A stretch of 64,000 nt of DNA from Oscillospiraceae bacterium (GTDB lineage: Bacteria > Bacillota > Clostridia > Oscillospirales > Ruminococcaceae), in the NCBI GenBank assembly GCA_021769525.1, contig JAETSQ010000004.1, positions 1 through 64,000 of the forward strand, read 5' to 3'. The translations under genes and the position numbers were made by a program. Shown here piece by piece: positions 34,360 through 44,417 of this stretch. The notes below the pieces were generated by a model, which saw only the letters and a list, made by a program, of their open reading frames with translations, had not been told where the DNA came from and searched no databases. Every line of letters begins with the position of its first letter. Position 1 is the stretch's first letter.

Positions 34360-35712
34360 TCAGTCCGGTTCCCGCCCGTAGGCGATGCTGGAGAACCGGG
34401 TGTACTGGCCGTCCCAGTAGAGGTCGATGGAGCCGGTCTCCCCGTGGCGGTTCTTGGCGACGATGCACTTGGCGTCGTTGACGCTCACCTGCTCGTCGTA
34501 GAGGGCCTCCCGGTGCAAAAACATCACCACGTCGGCGTCCTGCTCGATGGAGCCGGACTCCCGCAGGTCGGAGAGCATGGGCTTGTGCTCGCTGCGGCTC
34601 TCGATGCTCCGGGAAAGCTGGGAGAGGGTGATGACCGGGATGTTCAGCTCCTTGGCCATCAGCTTCAGGTTCCGGGTGATCTCCGAGACCTCCTGGACCC
34701 GGTTCTGGATGTTCCGGCCGCTGGTCATCAGCTGGAGGTAGTCGATGACCACCAGCCCCAGGTCCTTGATGCGCCGCAGCTTCGCCTTGATCTCCGCCAC
34801 GGTGGTGAGGGCGTTATCATCCACATAGATGGAGGAGGCCGCCAAGGTCTGGGTGGCGCGGGCGATCTTCACCCAGTCGTCGTCGGTGAGGCTGCCGGTG
34901 AGGAGCTTTTGCAGCTCCACCAGCGCCTCGGAGGAGAGGAGCCGCTGGGCAAGCTGCTCCTTGCTCATCTCCAGGGAGAAGATGGCCACCGCCTTGCCGG
35001 TATTCTTTGCCACATTGCTGGCGATGTTCAGGGCAAAGGCGGTCTTTCCGACGCCGGGGCGGGCGGCGATGAGGAGAAAATCCGATTTGTTGAGGCCGGT
35101 GATCATGTTATCCAGCGCCTTGTAGCCGGTGGAAAGGCCCAGGTAATCCTTCCGGTCCTCCCCGCTGATGCGCTGGAGATGGTCGTAGGTCTCCACCAGG
35201 ATGCGGGAAAGGGGCAGGATGGTCCCCGTCTGCCGCCCCTGGCGGATGTCGTAGATGCGCTGCTCCGCAAAGTCCAGGAGCTCCGCCGCGTCCGCCTGGG
35301 GGTCAAAGGCGTTGTCCACCACCTCCCTGGAGGCGGTGATGAGGCTGCGCAGATAGTACTTCTCCTGGACGATCTGGGCGTAGGCGGTGACGTTGGCGGT
35401 GGTGGGGACCACCTGCACCAGCTGGGAAAGGTAGATCTTGGCGTCCTCCGGGGTCTCAAAGACCTTTTCCCGGCGGGCGCTTTCCAGCACCGTCACCGCG
35501 TCCACCCGCTCCCCCATGGTGAACATCCGGGTGATGACGGCATAGAGCCCCTGGTGCTGGGGGCGGTAGAAGCACTCCTGCCGCAAAATTTCCATAACGG
35601 CGGGGATGCAGGCGGGGTCCAGCAGCAGCGCCCCCAGGACGCTCTGCTCCGCTTCCAGGCTGTAAGGCAGGGCCTGGCTGTAAATATCGATGCTTTGGGT
35701 TTCCGCCGGCAC
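34360..35712 (-). CDS. dnaB: Replicative DNA helicase
   Basis: 450 residues. N-terminal primase/loader-binding domain (about 12-110, PYSLEAEQSVLGALLLDP), linker, and RecA-like C-terminal domain with Walker A IAARPGVGKTAFAL, Walker B VVIDYLQLM and DLRESGSIEQDAD. Loads at the fork as a hexamer. It follows rplI by 30 bp in the usual gdpP-rplI-dnaB order. Confidence 0.97.
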   Translation of the reverse strand: MPAETQSIDIYSQALPYSLEAEQSVLGALLLDPACIPAVMEILRQECFYRPQHQGLYAVITRMFTMGERVDAVTVLESARREKVFETPEDAKIYLSQLVQVVPTTANVTAYAQIVQEKYYLRSLITASREVVDNAFDPQADAAELLDFAEQRIYDIRQGRQTGTILPLSRILVETYDHLQRISGEDRKDYLGLSTGYKALDNMITGLNKSDFLLIAARPGVGKTAFALNIASNVAKNTGKAVAIFSLEMSKEQLAQRLLSSEALVELQKLLTGSLTDDDWVKIARATQTLAASSIYVDDNALTTVAEIKAKLRRIKDLGLVVIDYLQLMTSGRNIQNRVQEVSEITRNLKLMAKELNIPVITLSQLSRSIESRSEHKPMLSDLRESGSIEQDADVVMFLHREALYDEQVSVNDAKCIVAKNRHGETGSIDLYWDGQYTRFSSIAYGREPD

Positions 35713-35742
35713 AGGCAGGCCCTCCTATCTGCTCAAAACTGA

Positions 35743-36189
35743 TTACTGCTCGCTGACCACCACGTACACCTTGGCGGAGACCCCCGCGTACAGCTTGATC
35801 TCCGCATTGTAGGTGCCGAAGGATTTGATCTCCGCGTCCAGGGAGATCTTACGCTTATCCAGCTCCACTCCCAGCTCCTTCTGGATGGCCTCGGCGATCT
35901 CCTTGGTGCTCACCGAGCCGAAGAGCTTCCCGCCGGCTCCGCCCCTGGCGGCGATCTTCACCGTCTTGCCGTCCAGCTCCTTGGCGGCGGCCTCGGCGGC
36001 CTTCTTTTCCTCCGCCAGGCGGTGGGCGGCGGCAGCCTCCCGGTTTTTCAGCTCGTTGAGGGCCTGGGGGGTGGCGGGGACAGCCAGCTTCCGCGGGAGC
36101 AGGAAGTTGTTGGCGTAGCCGTCGGAAACGTTCACCAGCTCCCCCTTGCGGCCGGAGCCCTTTACATCCTGTGTCAAGATCACCTTCAT
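35743..36189 (-). CDS. rplI: 50S ribosomal protein L9
   Basis: 148 residues. The N-terminal domain starts MKVILTQDVKGSGRKGE with the L9 signature GYANNFLLPRKLA; a long connecting helix (about 45-80) leads to the C-terminal rRNA-binding domain. The ATG at 36189 is 10 bases from GGAGG, which lies within the last codons of gdpP; an upstream ATG at 36198 is too close to it. The 5-bp spacing to gdpP implies coupled translation. Confidence 0.97.
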   Translation of the reverse strand: MKVILTQDVKGSGRKGELVNVSDGYANNFLLPRKLAVPATPQALNELKNREAAAAHRLAEEKKAAEAAAKELDGKTVKIAARGGAGGKLFGSVSTKEIAEAIQKELGVELDKRKISLDAEIKSFGTYNAEIKLYAGVSAKVYVVVSEQ

Positions 36190-36194
36190 AAAAG

Positions 36195-38207
36195 TCATGC
36201 CTCCTTACTGATGGGTGCCGGAGCGGCGTTCGCCCCCGGCAGACTGTTTACTTCCAGATAGCTGTCGATGGCCTCCCGGAGCTTTGCAAGGGCCTCGTCC
36301 ATGGTGATCTCCCGGAGCTGGGCGGCGGCCATGGTCAGGTGCCCCCCTCCCCCCAGGCTTTCCATGATGACCTGGACATTTACCGCCCCCATGCTCCGGG
36401 CGGACATATTTACCCCCGTTCCGGAGGAGAAGAGCAGGAAGGATGCCTCCACCCCCTCGATGTTCAGCAGCTCATCCGCCGCCTGGGAGGCGATGATCCG
36501 CATATCCTGCTGCTCCTGCTGGGTGTAGGCGATGGCGCAGCCCCGGTACTCCTGGGCGGAGGCCACCAGCTGGGCCTTGTTGCGGTAGGCCTCCATGGTG
36601 GAGGCGAAGAGCTTCCGGACCTCCACGGTGTCCGCCCCCATCCGGCGCAGGTAGGCGGCGGCCTCAAAGGTGCGCACCCCGGTGCGCAGGGTAAAGTTCT
36701 TGGTATCCAGCATGATGCCGGAGAGCATGGCCTCCGCCTCGGCGGAGGAGACCTTCTGCTTCTCCCCCAGGTACTGGTCCAGCTCCGCCACCATCTCGCA
36801 GGCGGAGGAGGCGTAGGGCTCGTGGAAGAATATAATGGCGTCCTCGATGTGGTCCACCATCTTCCGGTGGTGGTCGATGACCACTACATTGCGGCAGCCG
36901 GCGTAGACGGTGGAGGATTCCAGCAGCGTCTTGACGTGGGTATCCACCACAAAGAGCAGGGTATCGTCCGCCAGGGTCTCCAGGGCGGCGTCCGGGGTGA
37001 TGAACAGCTCCCCCAGGCCGCTTTCCTTCATCCGGTTCACCAGGGACTGGGCCAGGCTCCGCTCCTGGTCCAGGACGATGTGGGCGGTGCGGCCCATGTT
37101 CCGCAGGCCGGCGCAGAGGCCCACCGCGGCTCCCACGCAGTCCAGGTCGGCAAAGCGGTGGCCCATCACCAGGATGTTCCCGCTAGCCTGAACGATCTCG
37201 GTGATGGCGTTGGCGACGATGCGGGTGCGCACCTTGTTGCGCTTTTCCACCCCCTTGGAGACGCCGCCGAAGAACTCGTACCCGTCCCGGAGCTTCACCG
37301 CGGCCTGGTCGCCTCCCCGGCCCAGGGCCATATCCAGGGCCTGGCGGGCCAGGGCCTCCGATTCGTGGAGGCTCCCCTCCTTGCTCCCCACCCCGATGGA
37401 CATGGTGGCGGAGATGCGGTCCCCGGCGGTGATGCTGCGGATCTGGTCCAGGATGGGGAAGCGGCTGGCCTCCACCTGGCGCATATACCGGTCCTCGATG
37501 ACGGCGATGTACCGGTCCTTTTCCAGTTTTTTGAGGAGGCCGTGGTTCTCCTCCGAGAAGGTCTCGATGATATGCTCGATCTCCGACATGGTCTTGCTGC
37601 GCTCGTTCTCCTTGGCGTCCAGAAACAGCTCGGAGAAGTTATCGATGACCATGAGCATCACCCAGGGGCGGGAATCAAAGTACTCCTTGGCGTAGATCTT
37701 CAGGTCGTGGTCATCGAAGAAATAGAGCACCAGCACCGGCTCCGCCTGGCGGTCGGTGCGCAGCCAGTAGAGGGTGTACATCCGCTCCCCCACCACCACG
37801 TTCTGCCCCTCCGGGGGGCAGTCCCCGGTGAGGTCCAGCTGGGGCGCCACCTCCGCGATGTTTTTGCCGAAGGCATCCAGCCCCCCCAGGACGTGCCGGC
37901 GGCAGCAGTCGTTCTGCCACAGCACCTCCCCGCTCTCCCGCAGGATCATGGTGGCCATGGGATATTCCGCCACCGAGTCCCGCTGGGCTCCGAAGATGGA
38001 TTCCCGCAGGACGGCCAGCTGTTTTTCGGTATCCCGCCCGATGCGGGCGCAGCAGACAAGGGCCCACAGGGCCATCACCAGCCACGCCGCCCCAAAGACG
38101 GCAAAGAGCCGGAGGTCCGCGAAGAAGTAGGAGGCCGCGGCAGCCAGCCCGCTTACCGCCAGGATGCCGTAGATCACCGGGCGGTAAAGGTTCATCCGAT
38201 CCAGCAT
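36195..38207 (-). CDS. gdpP: Cyclic-di-AMP phosphodiesterase GdpP
   Basis: 670 residues. Two N-terminal membrane helices (about 10-52), a PAS-like region, a degenerate GGDEF domain (about 175-300, active-site GGDEF not present), then the DHH/DHHA1 phosphodiesterase with MGHRFADLDCVGAAVG, DTHVKT, VIDHHRK and the C-terminal GGGGHLTMAAAQL. Degrades c-di-AMP to pApA. The ATG at 38207 follows AAAGGAGG. First gene of the gdpP-rplI-dnaB-tilS-hpt-ftsH run, all on one strand with short gaps. Confidence 0.96.
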   Translation of the reverse strand: MLDRMNLYRPVIYGILAVSGLAAAASYFFADLRLFAVFGAAWLVMALWALVCCARIGRDTEKQLAVLRESIFGAQRDSVAEYPMATMILRESGEVLWQNDCCRRHVLGGLDAFGKNIAEVAPQLDLTGDCPPEGQNVVVGERMYTLYWLRTDRQAEPVLVLYFFDDHDLKIYAKEYFDSRPWVMLMVIDNFSELFLDAKENERSKTMSEIEHIIETFSEENHGLLKKLEKDRYIAVIEDRYMRQVEASRFPILDQIRSITAGDRISATMSIGVGSKEGSLHESEALARQALDMALGRGGDQAAVKLRDGYEFFGGVSKGVEKRNKVRTRIVANAITEIVQASGNILVMGHRFADLDCVGAAVGLCAGLRNMGRTAHIVLDQERSLAQSLVNRMKESGLGELFITPDAALETLADDTLLFVVDTHVKTLLESSTVYAGCRNVVVIDHHRKMVDHIEDAIIFFHEPYASSACEMVAELDQYLGEKQKVSSAEAEAMLSGIMLDTKNFTLRTGVRTFEAAAYLRRMGADTVEVRKLFASTMEAYRNKAQLVASAQEYRGCAIAYTQQEQQDMRIIASQAADELLNIEGVEASFLLFSSGTGVNMSARSMGAVNVQVIMESLGGGGHLTMAAAQLREITMDEALAKLREAIDSYLEVNSLPGANAAPAPISKEA

Positions 38208-38298
38208 AAGTCTTCCTCCTTTTTGCCAGAGGTGTTTCCGACAGGATGTCCGGGTATCGGTATCGTAAAAGCAAAACTGCGGAGTATAGTTAGGATAT

Positions 38299-38327
38299 AG
38301 TATACCACAAAAAACAATATGCGGCAA
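38299..38327 (-). promoter_or_regulatory. Promoter of the gdpP operon
   Basis: On the minus strand TTGCCG (38322-38327) and TATACT (38299-38304), spacer 17, about 90 bp before gdpP. Another hairpin with TGCGGC arms overlaps the -35 and may end RNase J transcripts. Confidence 0.6.
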
Positions 38328-38394
38328 GCCTCCAAAAAAGGCTGCCGCATAAAGGCTTGTCAGAGGCTCTGACCGAGCCCCTCTCGCTGCTTTT

Positions 38395-40554
38395 TTACCC
38401 GTTCACTTCCTCCAGCACCGGCAGGATCATGGGGCGGCGGCGGGTCCTGGCGTAGATGTAGGCCGAAAGGTCGTCCCGCAGCTTCGCCTTGATGCCGCTC
38501 CAGTCCCGGTAACCGCCGGGGCCCTGCTGGGTGAGGGCGTTCATCACCACCGAGCGGGCGCCGGCCATCATCTCCTCGCTCTCCCGGACGTAGACGAAGC
38601 CCCTGGAGACCAGATCCGGTCCGGCCACCACCTCGCCGCTCACCCCGTCGATGGCCGCGGCCACCACGATGAGCCCCTCCTCCGAGAGGAGCTTGCGGTC
38701 CCGCAGGACGGTGCTGCCCACATCGCCCACACCCAGGCCGTCCACCAGCACCCGCCCGGCGGGGACCGAGCCGGTGATCTTCATGGTGAGGCCGTCGGTC
38801 TCGATGACCCGGCCGATGTCGCTGATGATGATGTTTTTCCCGTCCATCCCCACGCTGCGGGCCACCCCGGCGTTCTTCGTCAGGTGCTTGTACTCCCCGT
38901 GCACCGGCACGAAGTACCTGGGCCGGGTGAGGCTGAGGAGCATCTTGGTCTCGTCCTGGCAGGCGTGGCCGGAGACATGGACATCGTACATCCGCTCGTA
39001 GATGACGTCCGCCCCCAGCTTCATCAGCTCGTTGACCACGTTCCCCACCAGCTTCTCGTTGCCGGGGATGGGGGTGGCGGAAAGGATGATGTAGTCGTTG
39101 GGGCCCACCCGCACCTGGCGGTGATCCCCGGTGGACATGCGGGTGAGGGCGCTCATGGGCTCCCCCTGGCTGCCGGTGCAGACCACCACCAGCTGGTCAT
39201 CGCTGTAGCTGCGCATCTGCTCCACATCGATGATGGTACCGGGCTTTGCGGTGAGGTACCCCAGGGCCTGGGCCACCGTCACCACATTGAGCATACTGCG
39301 GCCGAAGACGGCCACCTTGCGCCCGGTGCGGGCGGCGGTATCGATGATCTGCTGGATGCGGTGGATGTTGCTGGCAAAGGTGGCGATGATGATCCGCTTT
39401 TTGCCGGCGTTTTTAAAGAGCTTATCGAAGCTCTCCCCCACGATGCGCTCGCTGGGGGTGCTGCCCGGCTTTTCCGCGTTGGTGGAATCGGCCAGGAGGG
39501 CCAGCACCCCCTGCCCCCCCAGCTCCCCGAACCGGGCCAGGTCGATGACCTCGCTGTCGATGGGGGTGTAATCGATCTTATAGTCCCCGGTCTGGACCAC
39601 CACCCCATCGGGGGTATGGATGGCCAGGGCGCAGGAATCCGGGATGGAGTGGTTGACATGGATGAACTCCACCGCCATGCATCCCGCTTTGATGGTCTCG
39701 CCGGGGCGGACCACCGCCAGCTTCACCTTGCCCACCAGGCCGTGCTCCCGGAGCTTTCCTTCCACCAGGCCCAGGGTGAGGGCGGTGCCGTAGACGGGGA
39801 CATTGACCTCCCGCAGCAGATAGGGCAGCGCGCCGATGTGGTCCTCGTGGCCGTGGGTGAGGAACACCCCCCGGATCTTATCCCGGTTGCGGGTGAGGTA
39901 GGTGAAATCCGGGATGACCAGGTCCACCCCCAGCAGGTCGTCATCCGGGAAGGCGAGGCCGCAGTCCACCACCAGGATGTCCTCCCCGCACTCATAGACG
40001 GTGATGTTTTTGCCGATCTCCCCCAGGCCCCCCAGGGAGATGATCCGCAGGGGGGGACGGCCGGGCTTCAGCTGATGGGCGGTGCGCCGCAGGGGGCACT
40101 TCACCGATTCCGGAGCCAGCGCCAGGGTGCTGTTCTCCATCAGGGCCTTGCCCCGCCGGGGGCGCTGGGCCTCCCGCTGTCCCTTCTGGGCCTGGCGGGA
40201 GGGCTGGGGCACGGGAGCGGCCGCCTGCTGGGGCTGCTCCTTCCCCCGCTGGCGCCGGGAGTTTTTCTTCTTGGGCGCTTCCTCCTGGGGCCGCTCCCCC
40301 CTGGCCTTCTTCTTGGGCTGGGGGGCGGACGGCTGCGCCTGGGCGGGCTTTTCGGAAGCCGGGGAAGGAGCCTCCGGCTTTTTGCCGATCTGGGCCATGG
40401 GGCGCCGTCCCCGGCGGGGGGGCTCCTGGCGCTTTTCGGCGGGCTCCTCCGCCAGCGGGGCGGCGGAACGCCTGCTCCCTCTGCGGGGATGGAGCTTTTC
40501 CACAAACCCCTCCGGTGCCAGCACTTTGTTTTCGCTATTCTTTTTTTCTGTCAC
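38395..40554 (-). CDS. rnj: Ribonuclease J with a long disordered N-terminal extension
   Basis: 719 residues against about 555 for typical RNase J. The metallo-beta-lactamase core begins near residue 168 (LRIISLGGLGEIGKN), with metal motif HGHEDH at 234-239, followed by the beta-CASP domain and the C-terminal domain. Residues 1-165 are rich in Arg, Lys, Pro, Gln and Ala, look disordered and may bind RNA or partners. Degrades and processes mRNA. Starts with GTG at 40554, eleven bases after GGAGG; an ATG nearby is in another frame. Confidence 0.95.
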   Translation of the reverse strand: MTEKKNSENKVLAPEGFVEKLHPRRGSRRSAAPLAEEPAEKRQEPPRRGRRPMAQIGKKPEAPSPASEKPAQAQPSAPQPKKKARGERPQEEAPKKKNSRRQRGKEQPQQAAAPVPQPSRQAQKGQREAQRPRRGKALMENSTLALAPESVKCPLRRTAHQLKPGRPPLRIISLGGLGEIGKNITVYECGEDILVVDCGLAFPDDDLLGVDLVIPDFTYLTRNRDKIRGVFLTHGHEDHIGALPYLLREVNVPVYGTALTLGLVEGKLREHGLVGKVKLAVVRPGETIKAGCMAVEFIHVNHSIPDSCALAIHTPDGVVVQTGDYKIDYTPIDSEVIDLARFGELGGQGVLALLADSTNAEKPGSTPSERIVGESFDKLFKNAGKKRIIIATFASNIHRIQQIIDTAARTGRKVAVFGRSMLNVVTVAQALGYLTAKPGTIIDVEQMRSYSDDQLVVVCTGSQGEPMSALTRMSTGDHRQVRVGPNDYIILSATPIPGNEKLVGNVVNELMKLGADVIYERMYDVHVSGHACQDETKMLLSLTRPRYFVPVHGEYKHLTKNAGVARSVGMDGKNIIISDIGRVIETDGLTMKITGSVPAGRVLVDGLGVGDVGSTVLRDRKLLSEEGLIVVAAAIDGVSGEVVAGPDLVSRGFVYVRESEEMMAGARSVVMNALTQQGPGGYRDWSGIKAKLRDDLSAYIYARTRRRPMILPVLEEVNG

Positions 40555-40613
40555 GTTTTTTCATACCTCCATCTATAACTATATATAACTATAGCTTCAA
40601 AAAATTGTTTCAG

Positions 40614-40731
40614 GGCAATACCACGCAAAGATTGTGCTCGTATTGCGCCGTCAGATTTTTGTGATATATGACGGAAAAGATGCAAGCAAGACGGGTGCAA
40701 AGCCGTTAGGCGGTCTTTGCGCGGTGTTGCC
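40614..40731. repeat. Foldback element / structured leader upstream of RNase J
   Basis: Terminal inverted repeats GGCAATACCACGCAAAG (40614-40630) and CTTTGCGCGGTGTTGCC (40715-40731), 15 of 17 with both differences keeping G-U pairs on one strand. Inside, CCGTCA (40648-40653) pairs with TGACGG (40669-40674), and ACGG with CCGT near 40691-40707. It lies 60 bp from the RNase J start, so it could be a mobile repeat or part of the mRNA leader. Confidence 0.55.
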
Positions 40732-41143
40732 TTAAGTCATGTCGGAAAAAGGCCCTCCCGAAACGCGCGGGAAAGCGGCCCCAAACTCCCCCGGCTCCAG
40801 GCCGGAAAAGCCCCTGAGGTGAGTATTCGGTTTTACAAAACTCTCCTGCTCCCCTGGGGAGACGGAGAAACAATTCCAAAGTACAAAGGCCGCCGCTGCC
40901 AAGGGGAATAAAAGATCTGCGCGGCGGAAATTTATCAAGAGGCGGGAGCCGCGAAACAGGCTCCTGCCATATTGCACAAAAAACTATCTTGGTTTTTATT
41001 ATACTTGCTAAGAACCGATTCGTCAAGGGGAATTTTTACAGCCCGCACGCCCGCTCCTCTGCCTGTCCTGCTTTTATTATAGTCCGTGGAAGGGGAAAAC
41101 TTTCCTTTCCCGCCCAAAAAATTTTCCTGTTTTCTCCTTTCTC
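40732..41143. other. Gene-free stretch of about 410 bp
   Basis: No open frame with a ribosome site on either strand. It contains one near-perfect hairpin, GGCGGGAGCC (40941-40950) with GGCTCCTGCC (40959-40968), one G-T pair, without a following T run. Nothing else stands out. Confidence 0.5.
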
Positions 41144-41173
41144 TTGCAATCGGTGCCGGTCGCGTTATATAAT
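41144..41173 (+). promoter_or_regulatory. Promoter of rnhA
   Basis: TTGCAA (41144-41149) and TATAAT (41168-41173), spacer 18. Confidence 0.7.
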
Positions 41174-41210
41174 CTGTAGGCATAGGATAGACGCGAGGAG
41201 GTCTCTTGAC

Positions 41211-41657
41211 TTGGAACAGCGCAAGACCGTTTACCTTTATACCGACGGGGCCTGCTCCGGCAACCCCGGACCGGGGGGCTGGGGCGCCGTCCTGCTCTAC
41301 GGGGAGGCCCGGAAGGAGCTTTCCGGCGGGGAAGGGAGCACCACCAACAACCGGATGGAGCTCACCGCCGCCATCCGGGGGCTCCAGGCCCTGCGGGAGC
41401 CCTGCCGGGTGATCCTCACCAGCGACAGCAAGTACCTGGTGGACGCCGTCACCAAGGGGTGGCTGGCCTCCTGGAAGCGGCGGGGCTGGAAGCGTGGAAA
41501 GAACGACCCGGTGCTCAATGTGGACCTGTGGGAGGAGCTGCTGCCCCTGCTGGAGCGGCATCAGGTGGAGTTCCGGTGGGTAAAGGGCCACGCCGGACAC
41601 CCGGAAAACGAGCGCTGCGACCGTATGGCGGTGGCGGAATCGGCAAAATACCGGTAA
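41211..41657 (+). CDS. rnhA: Ribonuclease HI
   Basis: 148 residues. Cleaves RNA in RNA-DNA hybrids. Catalytic acids: Asp in [16 protein letters not shown], Glu in [13 protein letters not shown], Asp in [11 protein letters not shown], and the last Asp in NERCDRMA; the basic protrusion KRRGWKRGK and the loop [10 protein letters not shown] are present. The start is a TTG at 41211, nine bases after GGAGG (41197-41201); the frame is open upstream, but that part has no RNase H similarity and crosses the promoter. Confidence 0.95.
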   Translation: MEQRKTVYLYTDGACSGNPGPGGWGAVLLYGEARKELSGGEGSTTNNRMELTAAIRGLQALREPCRVILTSDSKYLVDAVTKGWLASWKRRGWKRGKNDPVLNVDLWEELLPLLERHQVEFRWVKGHAGHPENERCDRMAVAESAKYR

Positions 41658-41687
41658 AGGGCACGGGAAGCAGCCCCCACAAGGGGG

Positions 41688-41716
41688 TTGCATTATCTAC
41701 TAAAACAGTATATAAT
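41688..41716 (+). promoter_or_regulatory. Promoter of nifS-nifU
   Basis: TTGCAT (41688-41693) and TATAAT (41711-41716), spacer 17. Confidence 0.75.
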
Positions 41717-41745
41717 AGTGGCAGAAACGAATAAGGATCTGTTTC

Positions 41746-41771
41746 GCATCTCCCGGCGCACCCGGAGATGC
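41746..41771 (+). promoter_or_regulatory. Hairpin in the nifS leader
   Basis: Perfect 8-base arms GCATCTCC (41746-41753) and GGAGATGC (41764-41771) in the roughly 75-base leader between the promoter and nifS. No known Fe-S regulator site is recognisable. Confidence 0.4.
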
Positions 41772-41797
41772 CGAGCAGTCTCTAAAGGGAGCGTTTA

Positions 41798-42982
<1,185 letters not shown>

Positions 42983-43009
42983 AAAATCGGAAAGGACGCT
43001 GAAAATGCT

Positions 43010-43450
43010 ATGATGTATTCGGAAAAGGTCCTGGACCACTTCACCAATCCCCGCAACGTGGGGGAGCTGCCGGACGCCAACGGCGTGGGCGAGGTAGGCA
43101 ACGCCAAGTGCGGCGATATTATGAAGATGTACCTGAAGATCGAGGGCGGGGTCATCACCGATGTCCGCTTTAAGACCTTTGGCTGCGGGGCGGCCATCGC
43201 CACCAGCTCCATGGCCACCGAGATGGTCAAGGGCAAGACGGTGGAGGAGGCCCTTCAGCTTTCCAACAAGGCGGTGATGGAGGCTCTGGACGGCCTGCCC
43301 CCGGTGAAGGTCCACTGCTCGGTGCTGGCGGAGCAGGCGGTGCGGGCCGCCCTCTCCGACTACTACACCCGTCAGGGCATCGACCCGGAGCCCATCGTGG
43401 GGAAGATCCAGGAGGTGGACCACGACCACGAGGGCAGCTGCGGGATCTAA
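43010..43450 (+). CDS. nifU: Fe-S scaffold protein NifU/IscU
   Basis: 146 residues. The three cluster cysteines are C34 (NAKCGDIM), C59 (TFGCGAAIA) and C103 (VHCSVLAE), with the invariant Asp next to the first. A short C-terminal tail ends DHDHEGSCGI, with extra His/Asp/Cys. Accepts sulfur from NifS. Two adjacent ATG codons (43010 and 43013) are possible starts; AAAGGACG is the ribosome site. Confidence 0.95.
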   Translation: MMYSEKVLDHFTNPRNVGELPDANGVGEVGNAKCGDIMKMYLKIEGGVITDVRFKTFGCGAAIATSSMATEMVKGKTVEEALQLSNKAVMEALDGLPPVKVHCSVLAEQAVRAALSDYYTRQGIDPEPIVGKIQEVDHDHEGSCGI

Positions 43451-43480
43451 GGCTTCTTCTATCTCCCGGCAAAACACAGA

Positions 43481-43518
43481 CAGCGCCCCCGGCGGACTTT
43501 GAGCTGCCGGAGGCGCTG
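43481..43518. terminator. Hairpin between convergent nifU and isomerase genes
   Basis: Arms 43481-43493 and 43506-43518 pair at 12 of 13 positions, followed by TTTACTG on the + side. Probable terminator for nifU. Confidence 0.65.
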
Positions 43519-43549
43519 TTTACTGTGTCACGGAGATCACGCTGGCCTG

Positions 43550-44359
43550 TTATATCTGCTCCATCAGGTACTTCATGTAGCTGGCGTAGTGGTAGAAGAC
43601 GATACCCGGCTCCTGGAGCTCCTTGTTCCAGCGCTTCACCCACTCCAGGGTGATGAAACCGCTGTAGCCGGCGGCCTTCAGGGTCTTTAAGGCGTCGAAG
43701 ACCGGCACATCGCCGTAGCCCATCATCCGGTAGGCGATCTTGCCGTCCTGAAAGACCGAGTCCTTCACATGGGTATTCTTCACATACTGCCCGATGTTGC
43801 GGAAGGTGAACTCCGGGCTCTCGTGGAAGAAGCGGTAGGGGTGGTGGATGTCCCACAGAACCCCGGCGGAATCTGCGTCGGTATCCGCCATGAACTCCCG
43901 CATCACCCTGGAATCCGCCAGGGCGCCGTTGGTCTCCACCAGCAGACAGACCCCCCGGCTCTTGGCGTACCGGCAGAGCTCCAGATAGAGGTTCCGGGCC
44001 CCCTCCAGGTCCACCGGCTCCGGGCCGGGCTGGGGGGAGATCATCACCCGGACATAGGGGACCGAGAGGGCCTGGGCCATGTCCACGTAGTCCGTCACCT
44101 CCCGCTTCCCGGCGGTGGGGCTGTCCGGCATCCCCAGGGTGGCCCCGCTGGTGAGCTGGGTGAGGGCGATGCCCGCCTCGGAGAGCTGCCCCAGGGTGGC
44201 CGCCCGGTTCGCCTCGTCAAAGATGCGCACGCGGGGGGCGTACATCTCGTTTTCGATCCCCCGGATCTCGATGCCGTCGATCCCCAGGTCCTTGGCCGCG
44301 GCGAAGATCTCCCGCCACGGCCAGTTGGGGCAGCCCAGGGTGGAAAAAGCCAGTTTCAT
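43550..44359 (-). CDS. Sugar phosphate isomerase/epimerase (xylose isomerase-like TIM barrel)
   Basis: 269 residues. Start LAFSTLGCPNWPW and metal-ligand strands GVCLLVETNG (Glu), VLWDIHHPYRF (Asp/His), VKNTHVKDS (His) and GFITLEWVK (Glu) match the AP-endonuclease-2-like TIM barrel used by sugar isomerases and IolE/IolI-type enzymes. Substrate unknown. I chose the ATG at 44359, 8 bases after GGGAG, over one at 44365. Last gene of the likely T-box unit. Confidence 0.88.
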   Translation of the reverse strand: MKLAFSTLGCPNWPWREIFAAAKDLGIDGIEIRGIENEMYAPRVRIFDEANRAATLGQLSEAGIALTQLTSGATLGMPDSPTAGKREVTDYVDMAQALSVPYVRVMISPQPGPEPVDLEGARNLYLELCRYAKSRGVCLLVETNGALADSRVMREFMADTDADSAGVLWDIHHPYRFFHESPEFTFRNIGQYVKNTHVKDSVFQDGKIAYRMMGYGDVPVFDALKTLKAAGYSGFITLEWVKRWNKELQEPGIVFYHYASYMKYLMEQI

Positions 44360-44417
44360 AGTCATCTCTCCCTCTTGTCTGTTCCCGGACCTCAAGCGGG
44401 GGCCGGGGCAGGATATA

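Noticed and set aside
36195..38207. GdpP read as a diguanylate cyclase
   Set aside because: The GGDEF domain is degenerate; the DHH/DHHA1 motifs show the c-di-AMP phosphodiesterase.
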